A stretch of DNA of 43,365 bases from Clostridium guangxiense. Its GTDB lineage: Bacteria; Bacillota; Clostridia; Clostridiales; Clostridiaceae. Below, one piece after another: positions 9,309 through 17,382 of this stretch. How positions within the stretch are numbered: the first letter of the stretch is position 1; every line of letters starts with the position of its first letter. The stretch covers positions 16,468-59,832 of the forward strand of contig NZ_JAJNKE010000025.1 in the NCBI RefSeq assembly GCF_021043395.1. The letters run 5' to 3'. Made by a program: the position numbers and the translations under genes. Under the pieces are notes generated by a model that was not told where the DNA came from, ran no database searches, and saw nothing but the letters and a program-made list of their open reading frames with translations.

Positions 9309-10205
9309 ATGAACTTTTTAGTACTAGATGTTGGCGGTCAAGCCATAAAATATGCCATTATGAATGAAAAAGCAGAATTTATAGAAAAAAATCAAAGCCC
9401 TACCCCCGTTGATACATTAGAACATTTTATCGATACCATAGGCTCGATTTTTGACAAGTACAAAAACGTAATTTCTGGAATAGCTATAAGCATGCCTGGA
9501 AGAATTAATAGTAATACTGGATACTTATATACTGGAGGTGCTTTGGAATACAATAATGAAACAGAAATAGGAACTATCCTAAGTAAACGCTGCCCTGTTC
9601 CAATTTCAATAGAAAATGATGGAAAATGCGCTGCACTTGCAGAAGCTTGGGTTGGAAATCTTAAAGACTATGATGATGGTATTGTAGTAGTTCTTGGTAC
9701 TGGCATCGGCGGTGGAATAATTAAAGATAAAAAACTTCTCAAAGGAAAGCATTTTATTGCTGGTGAATTTAGCTTTATTTTTACTAATAATCCTCCTTTA
9801 TACGGAAAATCTACTCAAACTTTTGCAGACGATTGTGGAACATGTGGACTAACTATCCCCCTTGCAAGATCCAAGGATTTACCATTAGACAAAGTAGATG
9901 GTCGTAAGTTTTTTGAATACGCTAACAGCGGCGATGAAGACGCATTACGGATATTAGATGAATATTGTCATAAACTAGTTCTACAATTATATAACCTTCA
10001 GCATATTTATGACCCTGAAAAGTTTGCTATTGGGGGTGGAATAAGTAGACAAGATATATTATTTCAATACATTGAAAAGAATATTGAAAAATGCTCAACA
10101 GAAATAAAATACATGATAAAACCTGAAATAGTACGCTGCAAATTTTTTAATGATTCAAATTTAATTGGAGCACTGCATAATTATCTTATGCGATTCGGAA
10201 AATAA
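9309..10205 (+). CDS. ROK-family sugar kinase (glucokinase or beta-glucoside kinase type)
   Basis: About 298 residues, the normal ROK length. The phosphate-binding motif LDVGGQAIKYA is at the N-terminus. The catalytic Asp lies in ISIENDGKCAALAEAW, and GTGIGGGII and the C-terminal FAIGGGISRQ form the nucleotide site. The usual ROK zinc site looks lost: CGTCG stands where CxCGxxGC is expected, and AGEFSF replaces AGExGH. BglK-like and some glucokinase-like ROK proteins tolerate such change. In-frame GTG (9300), ATG (9306) and ATG (9309) follow AGGAG (9296-9300); 9309 has the best spacing. It sits 75 bp after the kinase gene and likely phosphorylates the sugar brought in by the ABC system. Confidence 0.85.
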   Translation: MNFLVLDVGGQAIKYAIMNEKAEFIEKNQSPTPVDTLEHFIDTIGSIFDKYKNVISGIAISMPGRINSNTGYLYTGGALEYNNETEIGTILSKRCPVPISIENDGKCAALAEAWVGNLKDYDDGIVVVLGTGIGGGIIKDKKLLKGKHFIAGEFSFIFTNNPPLYGKSTQTFADDCGTCGLTIPLARSKDLPLDKVDGRKFFEYANSGDEDALRILDEYCHKLVLQLYNLQHIYDPEKFAIGGGISRQDILFQYIEKNIEKCSTEIKYMIKPEIVRCKFFNDSNLIGALHNYLMRFGK

Positions 10206-10212
10206 AAATATT

Positions 10213-10400
10213 GCGAAGTAACAGTATCTTGAGATATTAAATGGAAACTATAAATCTAAGGTGATGATTGTCAAAATTCTAAGAAGTTTCAATAACTCGC
10301 CTGTGGCTCAAACAGATTGAAACTTCTAAGCCTTTTAACAATCATCACCTAAGATTTATTAGCTTTCATTTAAATCATCTCTTCAATACTGTTACTTCGC
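10213..10400. repeat. Family A palindromic element, 188 bp
   Basis: GCGAAGTAACAGTAT... at 10213 pairs with ...ATACTGTTACTTCGC ending at 10400. The inner pairing continues through TAAATCTAAGGTGATGATTG opposite CAATCATCACCTAAGATTTA, and AGAAGTTTCAA opposite TTGAAACTTCT. It lies immediately after the ROK kinase stop between convergent genes, so it could end transcription from both sides. Confidence 0.88.
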
Positions 10401-10406
10401 TAAACC

Positions 10407-10532
10407 GGAAATGCAAGGTAAATTTTTCTCCGGTTCCCTACGAAAAATACGCTATAATCACTGTTAATCAATAAATGAGTGGACAAGTTCACACCAAAAA
10501 TTCCGTAGGTACGGAGGAATTTTTTCCTTGCA
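10407..10532. repeat. Third palindrome of the cluster, arms about 30 bp
   Basis: GCAAGGTAAATTTTTCTCCG-GTTCCCTACG (about 10413-10442) is the imperfect inverse of CGTAGGTACGGAGGAATTTT-TTCCTTGC (about 10504-10531). The loop of about 60 bp holds no gene. It is unlike the two family A elements on either side. Confidence 0.75.
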
Positions 10533-10543
10533 CTACCGTGGGA

Positions 10544-10731
10544 GCGAAGTAATACTGCTGAAGGAACGATTTAAAAAAATTCTAATAAATCTTGGTAAAA
10601 AAATCATAAAATACTTAGATATTTTAATTTGTTTGACCGATAGGAAGTTATTGAAATATCTTAGGATTTTATGATTTTTTTACCTTAGATTTATAGAATT
10701 TTTTTAATGTTGCAAAGCAGTATTACTTCGC
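10544..10731. repeat. Family A palindromic element, 188 bp
   Basis: GCGAAGTAATACTGCT...TTAAAAAAATTCTAATAAATCT on the left pairs with AGATTTATAGAATTTTTTTA...AGCAGTATTACTTCGC on the right. GGTAAAAAAATCATAAAAT and its complement lie further in. The arms match those at 1952-2000 and 43297-43365. With 10213-10400 and 10407-10532 it fills the whole 550-bp gap between two convergent genes. Confidence 0.88.
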
Positions 10732-10755
10732 AATATTTTTACTTTGTCATTACTT

Positions 10756-11499
10756 CTACTTATTGCTAATTTTATGATAATATCCATTAACTTTTGAAGC
10801 ATCCTTGCTGTTGATTATAACAAAGCCATCTTTTAACATTACATATAAATACGGTCCCCTGTTCGTTTCAAGAAAAATATATCCATCGCCATACCCTGAT
10901 ACATTAAATCTACCTCTGTTTATATCCTCCATATTAAGTCCAGATATTTTGCTAAAATTAGGAATTGTATTTTTAATATATACTTTTTTTATGTCATTAA
11001 AATTAAAACTTGTTGATTCTAGACCTGATTTTATTTTTACTTCTTTTCCATTTACACTAACTTCTGTCTTTCCATTAAGTTCTATTCCAAAAATAATTCC
11101 TATAGGTATAATTGTCACTAGAATAATAACCAATATAACTATTAAGCCCAGCTTATTTTGTTTTTGCCTTGATCGTATTGAATTTTCATTCTCTGATAAA
11201 ATGTATTTTCCGCTTCCTTTTACAGATACCATAACAAGCACCATTATCAAAATAAAAAAGATAATCAATGATATAATAAAGAACCTGTCATATTTAAAAA
11301 ATAAATTTAAAAAGCCTAAAACTATTAAAAGTCCACCTATATACATAAGGTTTTTTCCATCAAACTTAGCAAGTCCCTCTCTATCATATTCTTTTGTTAT
11401 ATCATATCCAGAAAGTATTTCTATTTTCTTTGATTTATATAAAAATACTCCTATCCCCAATATTAAAACTCCACATAGAAAAAATGTTAAAAAGAGCAT
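10756..11499 (-). CDS. DUF3784-like membrane protein
   Basis: About 247 residues, function unknown. The N-terminal part has helices at about 1-20, 52-67 and 74-95 and the DUF3784-like pattern (GYDITKEYDREGLAKFDGKN between the first two helices). A further helix lies at about 120-142. A soluble C-terminal domain follows (FNFNDIKKVYI..., ...YLYVMLKDGFVIINSKD) that resembles a small PH-like beta domain. An ATG at 11508 directly touches AAAGGAG. The ATG at 11499, nine bases after it, is the better start. It is a monocistronic gene between the palindrome cluster and the NO-defence island, with no evident link to either. Confidence 0.7.
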   Translation of the reverse strand: MLFLTFFLCGVLILGIGVFLYKSKKIEILSGYDITKEYDREGLAKFDGKNLMYIGGLLIVLGFLNLFFKYDRFFIISLIIFFILIMVLVMVSVKGSGKYILSENENSIRSRQKQNKLGLIVILVIILVTIIPIGIIFGIELNGKTEVSVNGKEVKIKSGLESTSFNFNDIKKVYIKNTIPNFSKISGLNMEDINRGRFNVSGYGDGYIFLETNRGPYLYVMLKDGFVIINSKDASKVNGYYHKISNK

Positions 11500-11638
11500 T
11501 AAATCCATCTCCTTTATTTTGTTATATTGGTATTATAACATATAGGTTTATAAAAAGCATGAAATTCTTAAACTATATTACAATGAAATGTTATAATTAC
11601 AACAATATGGATCAATAAAGAAAATCTATACTCAATTT

Positions 11639-12850
11639 TTAACCTTTTAGCTTATCTATAAGCTCGCTTACAGACATTGAATGTGATGTAAACTTAGTGA
11701 TATCTACTTTATTTTCAATAACCTTTTTAAGAAGCGGTAATTTTTTGGCATCGCCTATTATTATTGCCCCTACAATATGATTATCCTTTATAAATATTCT
11801 TTTGTACGACAAAGACATATCATCTCCATCAGTTAATGTAGTGCTGCACTGCTTCTCATCTACATTTCCTATAGAAAATAAAGAAATGTTAAAAGCATTT
11901 AAAGTTGTTACAGGTACTATCCCAGAGTACTTAACCTCTTTACCTGCTATATTGTATCCCGCAATTTTTCCCTGATTGGCTGCTGCGCTCCAGCTTCCCG
12001 ATATTTTACCCTCAAATTCTGCAACATCACCAGCAGCATATACATCTTTTAATTTAGTTTGCATCATATTATTTACTATTACACCATGATTTAAACTTAT
12101 TAGTGAATCTTGAAGGAAATCTATATTTGTCCTTATACCCACAGAATAAACTACCATATCACATTTTAAATTATCACCAGAATTTGTTAAAGCTTCTTTA
12201 ACCTCACTTTCTCCAACGATGGTCTTAACCTGAGTATTCAAATGTACTTCTATATTAAAACTTTCAATAGCTCTTTGAAGAGTCCTTGAAGCTTTATCGT
12301 CAAGTTGTGCAGGCATTAATCGGTTTTGAAACTCAACTATAATAATTTTTTTCCCATGTTGATGGAGTACCCATGCAGTTTCTAAGCCTTGTATTCCTCC
12401 GCCTATGTTTAAAATCACTTCTTTTTCTCTTAAAGTATCTTGCAACTTTTTAATATCCTCTAACTTCCTTATTGAATATACTCCCGGCTTTTCTATACCT
12501 TGTATTGGAGGAATAAAATTATGAGCTCCACTTGCCAAAAGAAGCTTTTTATAGGAAAATTTACTTTCATCATCTAAAATAACCTTGTGGTTATCAGTAT
12601 CAACTTTAATAACTGATCTACCTAAATACAAACTTACATTATTGGCTGCATACCAATCTTTTTTTTGCAAAAGAATTTTATCTTCCTCAAGATTCTCAAG
12701 CATACTTTTAGTTAATTTTATTCTGCTGTAAGGATAAAACTTTTCATCCCCAATAAGGATTATCTCCGATTCTTTATCATACTCTCTTATTGCCTTTATT
12801 GCATTTACAGCGGCAACTCCAGCTCCAACAATAATAATCCTGCAAGCCAC
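11639..12850 (-). CDS. NADH:rubredoxin oxidoreductase-like FAD/NAD flavoprotein
   Basis: 403 residues. It has the FAD-binding Rossmann motif RIIIVGAGVAAVNAIKAI at the start, an NAD-binding motif NIGGGIQGLETAWVL near 145-160, and a second FAD motif VYAAGDVAEF near 265. A C-terminal domain like those of rubredoxin and nitrite reductases follows. The family passes electrons from NADH to rubredoxin, which reduces flavodiiron proteins. The start is GTG at 12850, one base after the fprA stop and 7 bases after GGAGGTGGGG; the longer open frame to 12934 lies inside fprA and is not used. Tight coupling to fprA supports this role. No rubredoxin gene is in the window. Confidence 0.88.
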   Translation of the reverse strand: MACRIIIVGAGVAAVNAIKAIREYDKESEIILIGDEKFYPYSRIKLTKSMLENLEEDKILLQKKDWYAANNVSLYLGRSVIKVDTDNHKVILDDESKFSYKKLLLASGAHNFIPPIQGIEKPGVYSIRKLEDIKKLQDTLREKEVILNIGGGIQGLETAWVLHQHGKKIIIVEFQNRLMPAQLDDKASRTLQRAIESFNIEVHLNTQVKTIVGESEVKEALTNSGDNLKCDMVVYSVGIRTNIDFLQDSLISLNHGVIVNNMMQTKLKDVYAAGDVAEFEGKISGSWSAAANQGKIAGYNIAGKEVKYSGIVPVTTLNAFNISLFSIGNVDEKQCSTTLTDGDDMSLSYKRIFIKDNHIVGAIIIGDAKKLPLLKKVIENKVDITKFTSHSMSVSELIDKLKG

Positions 12851-12851
12851 C

Positions 12852-14054
12852 TTATTTCCCCACCTCCATTTTTGATAACATAATTTTTGCAAAATTTTTT
12901 CCAAACTCCATGCAGCTTTGAAGTTCCTGTTCATCTGGCATGTATTTAGCCTTTAATGGTTCTTCTATAACTTCGATTTTAGCCTTTGTAAGATAATCAG
13001 ATAACATTTTAGGGGATTCTCCACTCCAACCATAACTTCCAAAAGCTGCGCCAACCTTATCAATAAACTTTAGCCCCATTAAATCTTCCACAACTGGCAT
13101 TATTGACGTTAGTACACCGTTATTTACCGTCGATGACCCTAAAATTATGCCTTTAGCCTTAAAAACTTCCGCTAAAATATCATTTCTATCAGCTGTTCCT
13201 GTATTGAATATCTTATATTGAACGCCTCCTTGTGCCAAACCCTTTGCTATAAATTCCGCCATATTATGTGTTGCTCCCCACATAGAGTTATATATTATTA
13301 CAGCGCTTTTTTCAGATATACCCTTCGACCACTCATAATACTTCTCAACAATTTTCATAGGATCTTTTCTCCATATTATTCCGTGACTTGGTGCTATCAT
13401 ATCTATAGGCAACTTAAGTTCTTTTATCTGTTCTATCTTTTTAGTAACCATTTTGCTAAAAGGTGTCAATATATTTGCATAGTACTTTAACGCTTCCTGA
13501 TAAATCTCACATTCATCTGCCAAGTCATTAAAAAGCTTTGAAGATGCATAGTGCTGCCCAAAGGCATCATTGGAAAACAAAATATTTTCTCCTAGTAAAT
13601 ATGTAAACATACTATCCGGCCAGTGCAGCATTGATGCTTCTATAAACATAAGCTCATGCTTTCCTATGTTAATTTTTTCGCCTTGAGTAACCACCTTTAA
13701 ATTCCAATCTGTATGGTAATATTCCTTTATACTTTCCATTCCCTTTTTGGACACTATTATAGTGGCATTAGGAATGTACTTCATAATAGTAGGCAAAGCT
13801 CCAGAATGATCTGGTTCCAAATGATTCATTACAACATAATCTATTTTGCTTATATCTACAACCTCTTTCAAATTTTCAATAAGCCTATCCGTCAGTGGTT
13901 CCCATACCGTATCTATAAGTACTGTCTTCTCATCTTTTATAAGATATGCATTGTATGAACTTCCTCTATGCGTTGAAAGCTCATAACCATGAAAATATCT
14001 TACTTTCCAATCAATAGCTCCTACCCAGTAAACATCCTTACTCAATTCTTTCAT
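12852..14054 (-). CDS. fprA: Flavodiiron protein FprA (first copy)
   Basis: About 400 residues in two domains. The N-terminal beta-lactamase-like part holds the diiron ligands HLEPDH, the histidine in MLHWPDS, the aspartate in FSNDAFGQH and the histidine in APSHGIIWR. All are present. The C-terminal flavodoxin domain binds FMN (IIYNSMWGATHNMAEFIAKG, ILGSSTVNNG, GSYGWSGESPKM). The family reduces NO to N2O and/or O2 to water in the cytoplasm. A GTG at 14063 is in frame, but ATG at 14054 is spaced correctly from AAGGAG and is preferred. It is divergent from the DUF438/hemerythrin gene, with a shared palindrome between them, and is co-transcribed with its likely electron donor. Confidence 0.95.
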   Translation of the reverse strand: MKELSKDVYWVGAIDWKVRYFHGYELSTHRGSSYNAYLIKDEKTVLIDTVWEPLTDRLIENLKEVVDISKIDYVVMNHLEPDHSGALPTIMKYIPNATIIVSKKGMESIKEYYHTDWNLKVVTQGEKINIGKHELMFIEASMLHWPDSMFTYLLGENILFSNDAFGQHYASSKLFNDLADECEIYQEALKYYANILTPFSKMVTKKIEQIKELKLPIDMIAPSHGIIWRKDPMKIVEKYYEWSKGISEKSAVIIYNSMWGATHNMAEFIAKGLAQGGVQYKIFNTGTADRNDILAEVFKAKGIILGSSTVNNGVLTSIMPVVEDLMGLKFIDKVGAAFGSYGWSGESPKMLSDYLTKAKIEVIEEPLKAKYMPDEQELQSCMEFGKNFAKIMLSKMEVGK

Positions 14055-14125
14055 TATTTTCACTCCTTACAAATAATTCCTAAGATTAATATGAGCGTTT
14101 ACCGTATTAATTATTCAAAAAAAAT

Positions 14126-14139
14126 TTGATTGAAATCAC
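14126..14139. promoter_or_regulatory. FNR-type operator between fprA and the DUF438/hemerythrin gene
   Basis: TTGATTGAAATCAC contains the perfect-ended palindrome TGATT-GA-AATCA and closely fits the FNR consensus TTGATNNNNATCAA. It lies about 70 bp from both divergent start codons (14054 and 14207). The same 12 bp occur at 18166-18177. An FNR-like regulator is encoded at 19641-20348. Confidence 0.65.
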
Positions 14140-14149
14140 ATTAATTAAT

Positions 14150-14217
14150 AACTTTCGGCAGTAAAATAAATCTATAAATTAATGAAATACTTAGGAGGTA
14201 TTGTATATGAACTCAAT
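14150..14217 (+). repeat. 68-bp leader sequence, copy 1 of a direct repeat
   Basis: This covers the leader, GGAGG ribosome site and first codons of the DUF438/hemerythrin gene. It recurs at 17181-17247 with about six substitutions and one missing base (roughly 90% identity), in the same direction, 3.03 kb away. Confidence 0.85.
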
Positions 14218-14968
14218 AAATGAAGATAGAATTAAAAATCTTACAGCTGTTTTAAGAAAGCTTAACGAAGGTGTAACGGAAGAATCAAGGAGAGAAGCTT
14301 TAAATATAGTTGCAAATATAGATCCTATAGAATTATCTATTGCAGAACAGCGCCTTATAGAGCAAGGGGTAAATCCACAAGACTTAAGAAATTTATGTGA
14401 CATCCATATGGAAGTTCTTAGCGATGAATTGGTAAAACTCAAGAAAAAAATTGAGCCTGGGCATATGTTAGATACTCTTATAATTGAACATGAAAAAATA
14501 AAGGAATTCTTAACAGAATTAGAAGCACTTAATTTAACCATTCAAGCCTTAAATAATTACAGTGAAAATCCAAACTTATTTACAAAATTAGAGCATTTAG
14601 CAAATAATATTTTGGATGCAGAAAAACATCACAAACGCGAAGAAGATGTATTATTTCCAGAGCTTGAAAAGAGAAATATTACAGGTCCAACTAGAATAAT
14701 GAGGATGGAACATGATGATCTTAGGAAAAGGAAAAGATTGCTCAGAGACGCAGCACATGAAGCTCAAAATGCTGACTTTGATGAATGTAAAGCAAAAGTA
14801 GATGAATTGGCTAAATATATTGTTTTTCATCTAAGAGACCACATTTATAAGGAAAATTACATTTTATACCCTACAGCTATAGATGCATTAAAAGATGAAA
14901 ATTTATGGGCAGAAATGAAAAACAAAAGTGATGAAATAGGCTACTGCCCTTTTACACCAGGAAAATAG
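14207..14968 (+). CDS. DUF438 and hemerythrin-like domain protein
   Basis: 253 residues. The N-terminal part (about 1-75) matches DUF438. The C-terminal part is a hemerythrin-type four-helix bundle with candidate iron ligands in IIEHEKI, KHHKREEDVLFPEL, RMEHDDL and LRDHIYKENYILYP. Such proteins bind a diiron centre and are linked to O2 or NO sensing, iron-sulfur repair or storage; the exact role of this fusion is not settled. The frame opens at TTG 14201, but ATG 14207 lies 8 bases after GGAGG and is chosen. It is divergent from fprA with an FNR-like box between them. It is followed by a family A palindrome before the convergent metG. Confidence 0.85.
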   Translation: MNSINEDRIKNLTAVLRKLNEGVTEESRREALNIVANIDPIELSIAEQRLIEQGVNPQDLRNLCDIHMEVLSDELVKLKKKIEPGHMLDTLIIEHEKIKEFLTELEALNLTIQALNNYSENPNLFTKLEHLANNILDAEKHHKREEDVLFPELEKRNITGPTRIMRMEHDDLRKRKRLLRDAAHEAQNADFDECKAKVDELAKYIVFHLRDHIYKENYILYPTAIDALKDENLWAEMKNKSDEIGYCPFTPGK

Positions 14969-14978
14969 TACAAAGATT

Positions 14979-15134
14979 GCGAAGTAACAATGCTTCGTCG
15001 CATAAACCACTGTGGGTTTAGGCGTTTAGCCCATGTGATTCTTGAACTAGATAAAAATATTTTCTTAAATAGTCCTATAAATCTAAGATTTATTAGGACT
15101 TTTTTAAATCGTTCTTTCAGCATTGTTACTTCGC
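14979..15134. repeat. Family A palindromic element, 156 bp, between convergent genes
   Basis: GCGAAGTAACAATGCT at 14979 is the exact inverse of AGCATTGTTACTTCGC ending at 15134. Inside are GTTTAGGCGTTTAGCCCATG, related to the window-start tandem repeat, and the hairpin GTCCTATAAATCTAA-GATTTATTAGGAC. The right arm (TTTAAATCGTTCTTTCAGCA) matches the left arm of 10544-10731. It probably also serves as a two-way terminator for the DUF438 gene and metG. Confidence 0.87.
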
Positions 15135-15160
15135 TCCCACAGTAGTGAAACAGAAGAAAA

Positions 15161-16792
15161 TCATCCTTTTTTAGCTTGAAGCTTTATCTCTTCTTCTTCA
15201 ATAATCTTTTTATCTAATCTTTCAAACAAAATTTCAAACTCCCCAATTTGTTTTCCACACTCCAAAGAAAAATACTCAAACTTATCCACATTAAATTCAA
15301 GCCAGTGCTTAATTTTGTGAGATGAAAAAGGTAAAAATGGTTCAAGTATATTGGCTATATTAGCTATTGCATTTAAACAATTATAAATAACATTTCCGCA
15401 AATCTTCTTATCACTCTTTATAGTAACCCAAGGAGTATTTTCATCAAAATATTTATTTATGCTTCTTATAAATTCAAAAACCTCATCAACAGCATTTTTT
15501 AGTTCTCCATGTTCTATCTTATCTCCTATATTAACATACAGCTCTAAAATAGATTTTTTTAAAGCTTCATCTTCTTCTCCCTCTGGCACAAAGTTATCAA
15601 AATACTTATTTACAAAAACCAAAGTTCTATTTACAAGATTGCCATATGCAGAAAGAAGCTCGTTATTATTTTTCTTAATAAATTCTCTAAAAGAGAAATC
15701 CGTATCCCTTCTCTCTGGCCCATTTGATATGAGAAAATATCTTATGGCATCTGGATTATATTTTTCAATTATATCTGGAACCCAAACCGCCCAATTGTTA
15801 CTTGTTGATATTTTTTTCCCTTCCAAAGTCACATATTCACTAGAGACAACCCTGTCAGGAAGTTTTTCGATTCCAATTTCACTTAAAAGGGCTGGAAGTA
15901 TAACGGTATGAAATGGAATATTGTCTTTGCTATGAATATAGTAGCTTCTAGCATCCTTATCCCAAAACTTTTTCCAATCTTTATGATTTTCCTCTCCCCA
16001 TTTTTTGCTCACAGTTAAATATCCAAGAACAGCATCTATCCAAACATATATTTTTTTATCCTCATAGCCTTCAATTGGCACATCTATCCCCCAATCAAGG
16101 TTTCTTGAAATTGCCCTGTCGCGAAGCCCTTCTTTTAAATATCTTTCCGTATTGTTAACCGCATTTAATCTCCATTCACTTTTAGTTTTATCAAAATACT
16201 TTTTAAGGGTTTGCTGAAATTTTGAAAGTGCAAAATACAATTGCTTTCCACTTTTTACAACTGGTTCTTCGCCGCATAGCTTGCACTTTCTATTATTCAA
16301 TTCTAGTGGTTCTAATATAGTTTGACAGGAATCACACTGATCTCCCCTTGCCTTATTGCCGCATACTGGACAAGTTCCTTCAACATACCTGTCTGGCAAA
16401 AATTGATTGCAATGTTCACAATACAGCTGTTTTACTTCCTTTTCATAAATAAATCCATTTTTATATAACTTTTTAACTATCTTTTCAATCTCTTTTTTAT
16501 GATATTCGTCATCTGTTCTTGAATAGTAATCATAGGAAAATCCAAGTTTATCAAAGCAATATTTGAATTCCTTATGGTACTTATCTGTAATTGCACCTGG
16601 TTTTATATTTTCTTTTTTAGCTCTTATGGCAATTGGTGTTCCGTGGCAGTCACTTCCTGAAACATATAATACGTTATCTCCCTTCGCCCTATAATACCTT
16701 GCAATAACATCCCCTGGTAATACTGATGAAATACGTCCCACATGCAGTGATCCATTTGCATATGGCCATGCCCCTCCAATTAAAATATTCAT
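15161..16792 (-). CDS. metG: Methionyl-tRNA synthetase
   Basis: 543 residues. It charges tRNA(Met) with methionine in the cytoplasm. The HIGH motif appears as HVGR (17-20) after GGAWPYANGSL, and the KMSKS loop as KKISTS (about 325). The zinc-knuckle insert has four CxxC pairs (CEHC, CPVC, CDSC, CKLC at about 124-178). The anticodon-binding domain follows. The protein ends at LQAKKG and lacks the C-terminal EMAP-like tRNA-binding domain found in many bacterial MetRS, so a second, longer MetRS elsewhere in the genome is possible. The gene is controlled by an upstream T-box with an AUG specifier. Its placement within an NO/O2 defence island looks accidental or insertional. Confidence 0.95.
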   Translation of the reverse strand: MNILIGGAWPYANGSLHVGRISSVLPGDVIARYYRAKGDNVLYVSGSDCHGTPIAIRAKKENIKPGAITDKYHKEFKYCFDKLGFSYDYYSRTDDEYHKKEIEKIVKKLYKNGFIYEKEVKQLYCEHCNQFLPDRYVEGTCPVCGNKARGDQCDSCQTILEPLELNNRKCKLCGEEPVVKSGKQLYFALSKFQQTLKKYFDKTKSEWRLNAVNNTERYLKEGLRDRAISRNLDWGIDVPIEGYEDKKIYVWIDAVLGYLTVSKKWGEENHKDWKKFWDKDARSYYIHSKDNIPFHTVILPALLSEIGIEKLPDRVVSSEYVTLEGKKISTSNNWAVWVPDIIEKYNPDAIRYFLISNGPERRDTDFSFREFIKKNNNELLSAYGNLVNRTLVFVNKYFDNFVPEGEEDEALKKSILELYVNIGDKIEHGELKNAVDEVFEFIRSINKYFDENTPWVTIKSDKKICGNVIYNCLNAIANIANILEPFLPFSSHKIKHWLEFNVDKFEYFSLECGKQIGEFEILFERLDKKIIEEEEIKLQAKKG

Positions 16793-16876
16793 TTTTCATT
16801 CCTCCAATATGATTTTTTAAATCAAATGGAAAAGGAATTGATTTCCTTGTGCCTCGGATGAACTTTATAGAAAATA

Positions 16877-17150
16877 AAAAAACTCCCGTTCCTAAGAAAT
16901 TAATCTTAGGAACGAGAGTTAACCTTCGTGTTACCATCCTATTTTACCTATACCTCGCGATATAAGCCTCTTCAAGTACGTCACAAAAATGGCTATGATT
17001 ATACTCTATCCCTTTAACGTGAGAAACCCGCCGCAGCCTAACATATGAATTTCGGTACGGAGCTCCAAGGCCATTTTCACTTTAATATTCCTCTCTCCCT
17101 CTCACCAAATAGGAGTTCTCTGTAAAAGTAATTTTTAAAGCTACTTTCCT
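16877..17150 (-). ncRNA. T-box riboswitch (methionine) of metG
   Basis: Read on the minus strand, a leader of about 270 nt carries a Stem I region with AGGGAGAGAGGA. A candidate specifier ATG at 17074-17072 lies in GTGAAAATGGCC. The T-box core is TAGGATGGTAACACGAAGG (about 16922-16941). A strong terminator hairpin follows, AACTCTCGTTCCTAAGA with TCTTAGGAACGGGAGTT and then a T-run (16877-16921). The T-box core pairs with the uncharged tRNA acceptor end to prevent termination. The Met specifier agrees with the downstream gene. The 5' boundary is approximate. Upstream DNA to 17382 holds the metG promoter, a direct repeat and half of a family B element, but no gene. Confidence 0.93.
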
Positions 17151-17180
17151 TGTATAATGATGGTGCATTTGTTGTTGAAC

Positions 17181-17247
17181 AACTTTCGACAGTACAATAA
17201 ATTTATAAACTAATGAAATACTTAAGAAGTATTGTAATGAACTCAAT
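17181..17247 (+). repeat. Decayed second copy of the DUF438-gene leader
   Basis: The sequence from AACTTTCGACAGTACAATAA to ATGAACTCAAT repeats 14150-14217 with about six changes and one missing base. The ribosome site GGAGG has become AGAAG, and after ATGAACTCAATGAGC the frame no longer resembles the parent gene. It is a relic of duplication or insertion and now lies just upstream of the metG T-box promoter. Confidence 0.8.
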
Positions 17248-17350
17248 GAGCGAAACCCATGCCCCGTGAATGTTTGCTCGCTGAAAAAATGCTCAGACAA
17301 TTGAAATATCTAAGCATTTTATAAGTTTTAGATTTATCTGACGAGAGGAA

Positions 17351-17382
17351 GATAAATCATCCTTCATTGTACTCTGTACCCC
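17351..17382. repeat. Partial family B element
   Basis: GATAAATCATCCTTCATTGTACTCTGTACC matches the right arm of the family B palindrome at 3814-4049 (AAATCATCCTTCACTGTACT). No clear left arm is seen. It lies directly after the stop of the RIC gene. Confidence 0.6.

Noticed and set aside
10805-11545. Long plus-strand open frame of 246 codons
   Set aside because: It is the antisense shadow of the DUF3784-like membrane gene; it has no ribosome site and unnatural composition.
12851-12934. Longer N-terminus for the NADH:rubredoxin oxidoreductase-like protein
   Set aside because: It lies wholly within fprA. The GTG at 12850 has an excellent GGAGGTGGGG site and begins the FAD motif directly.
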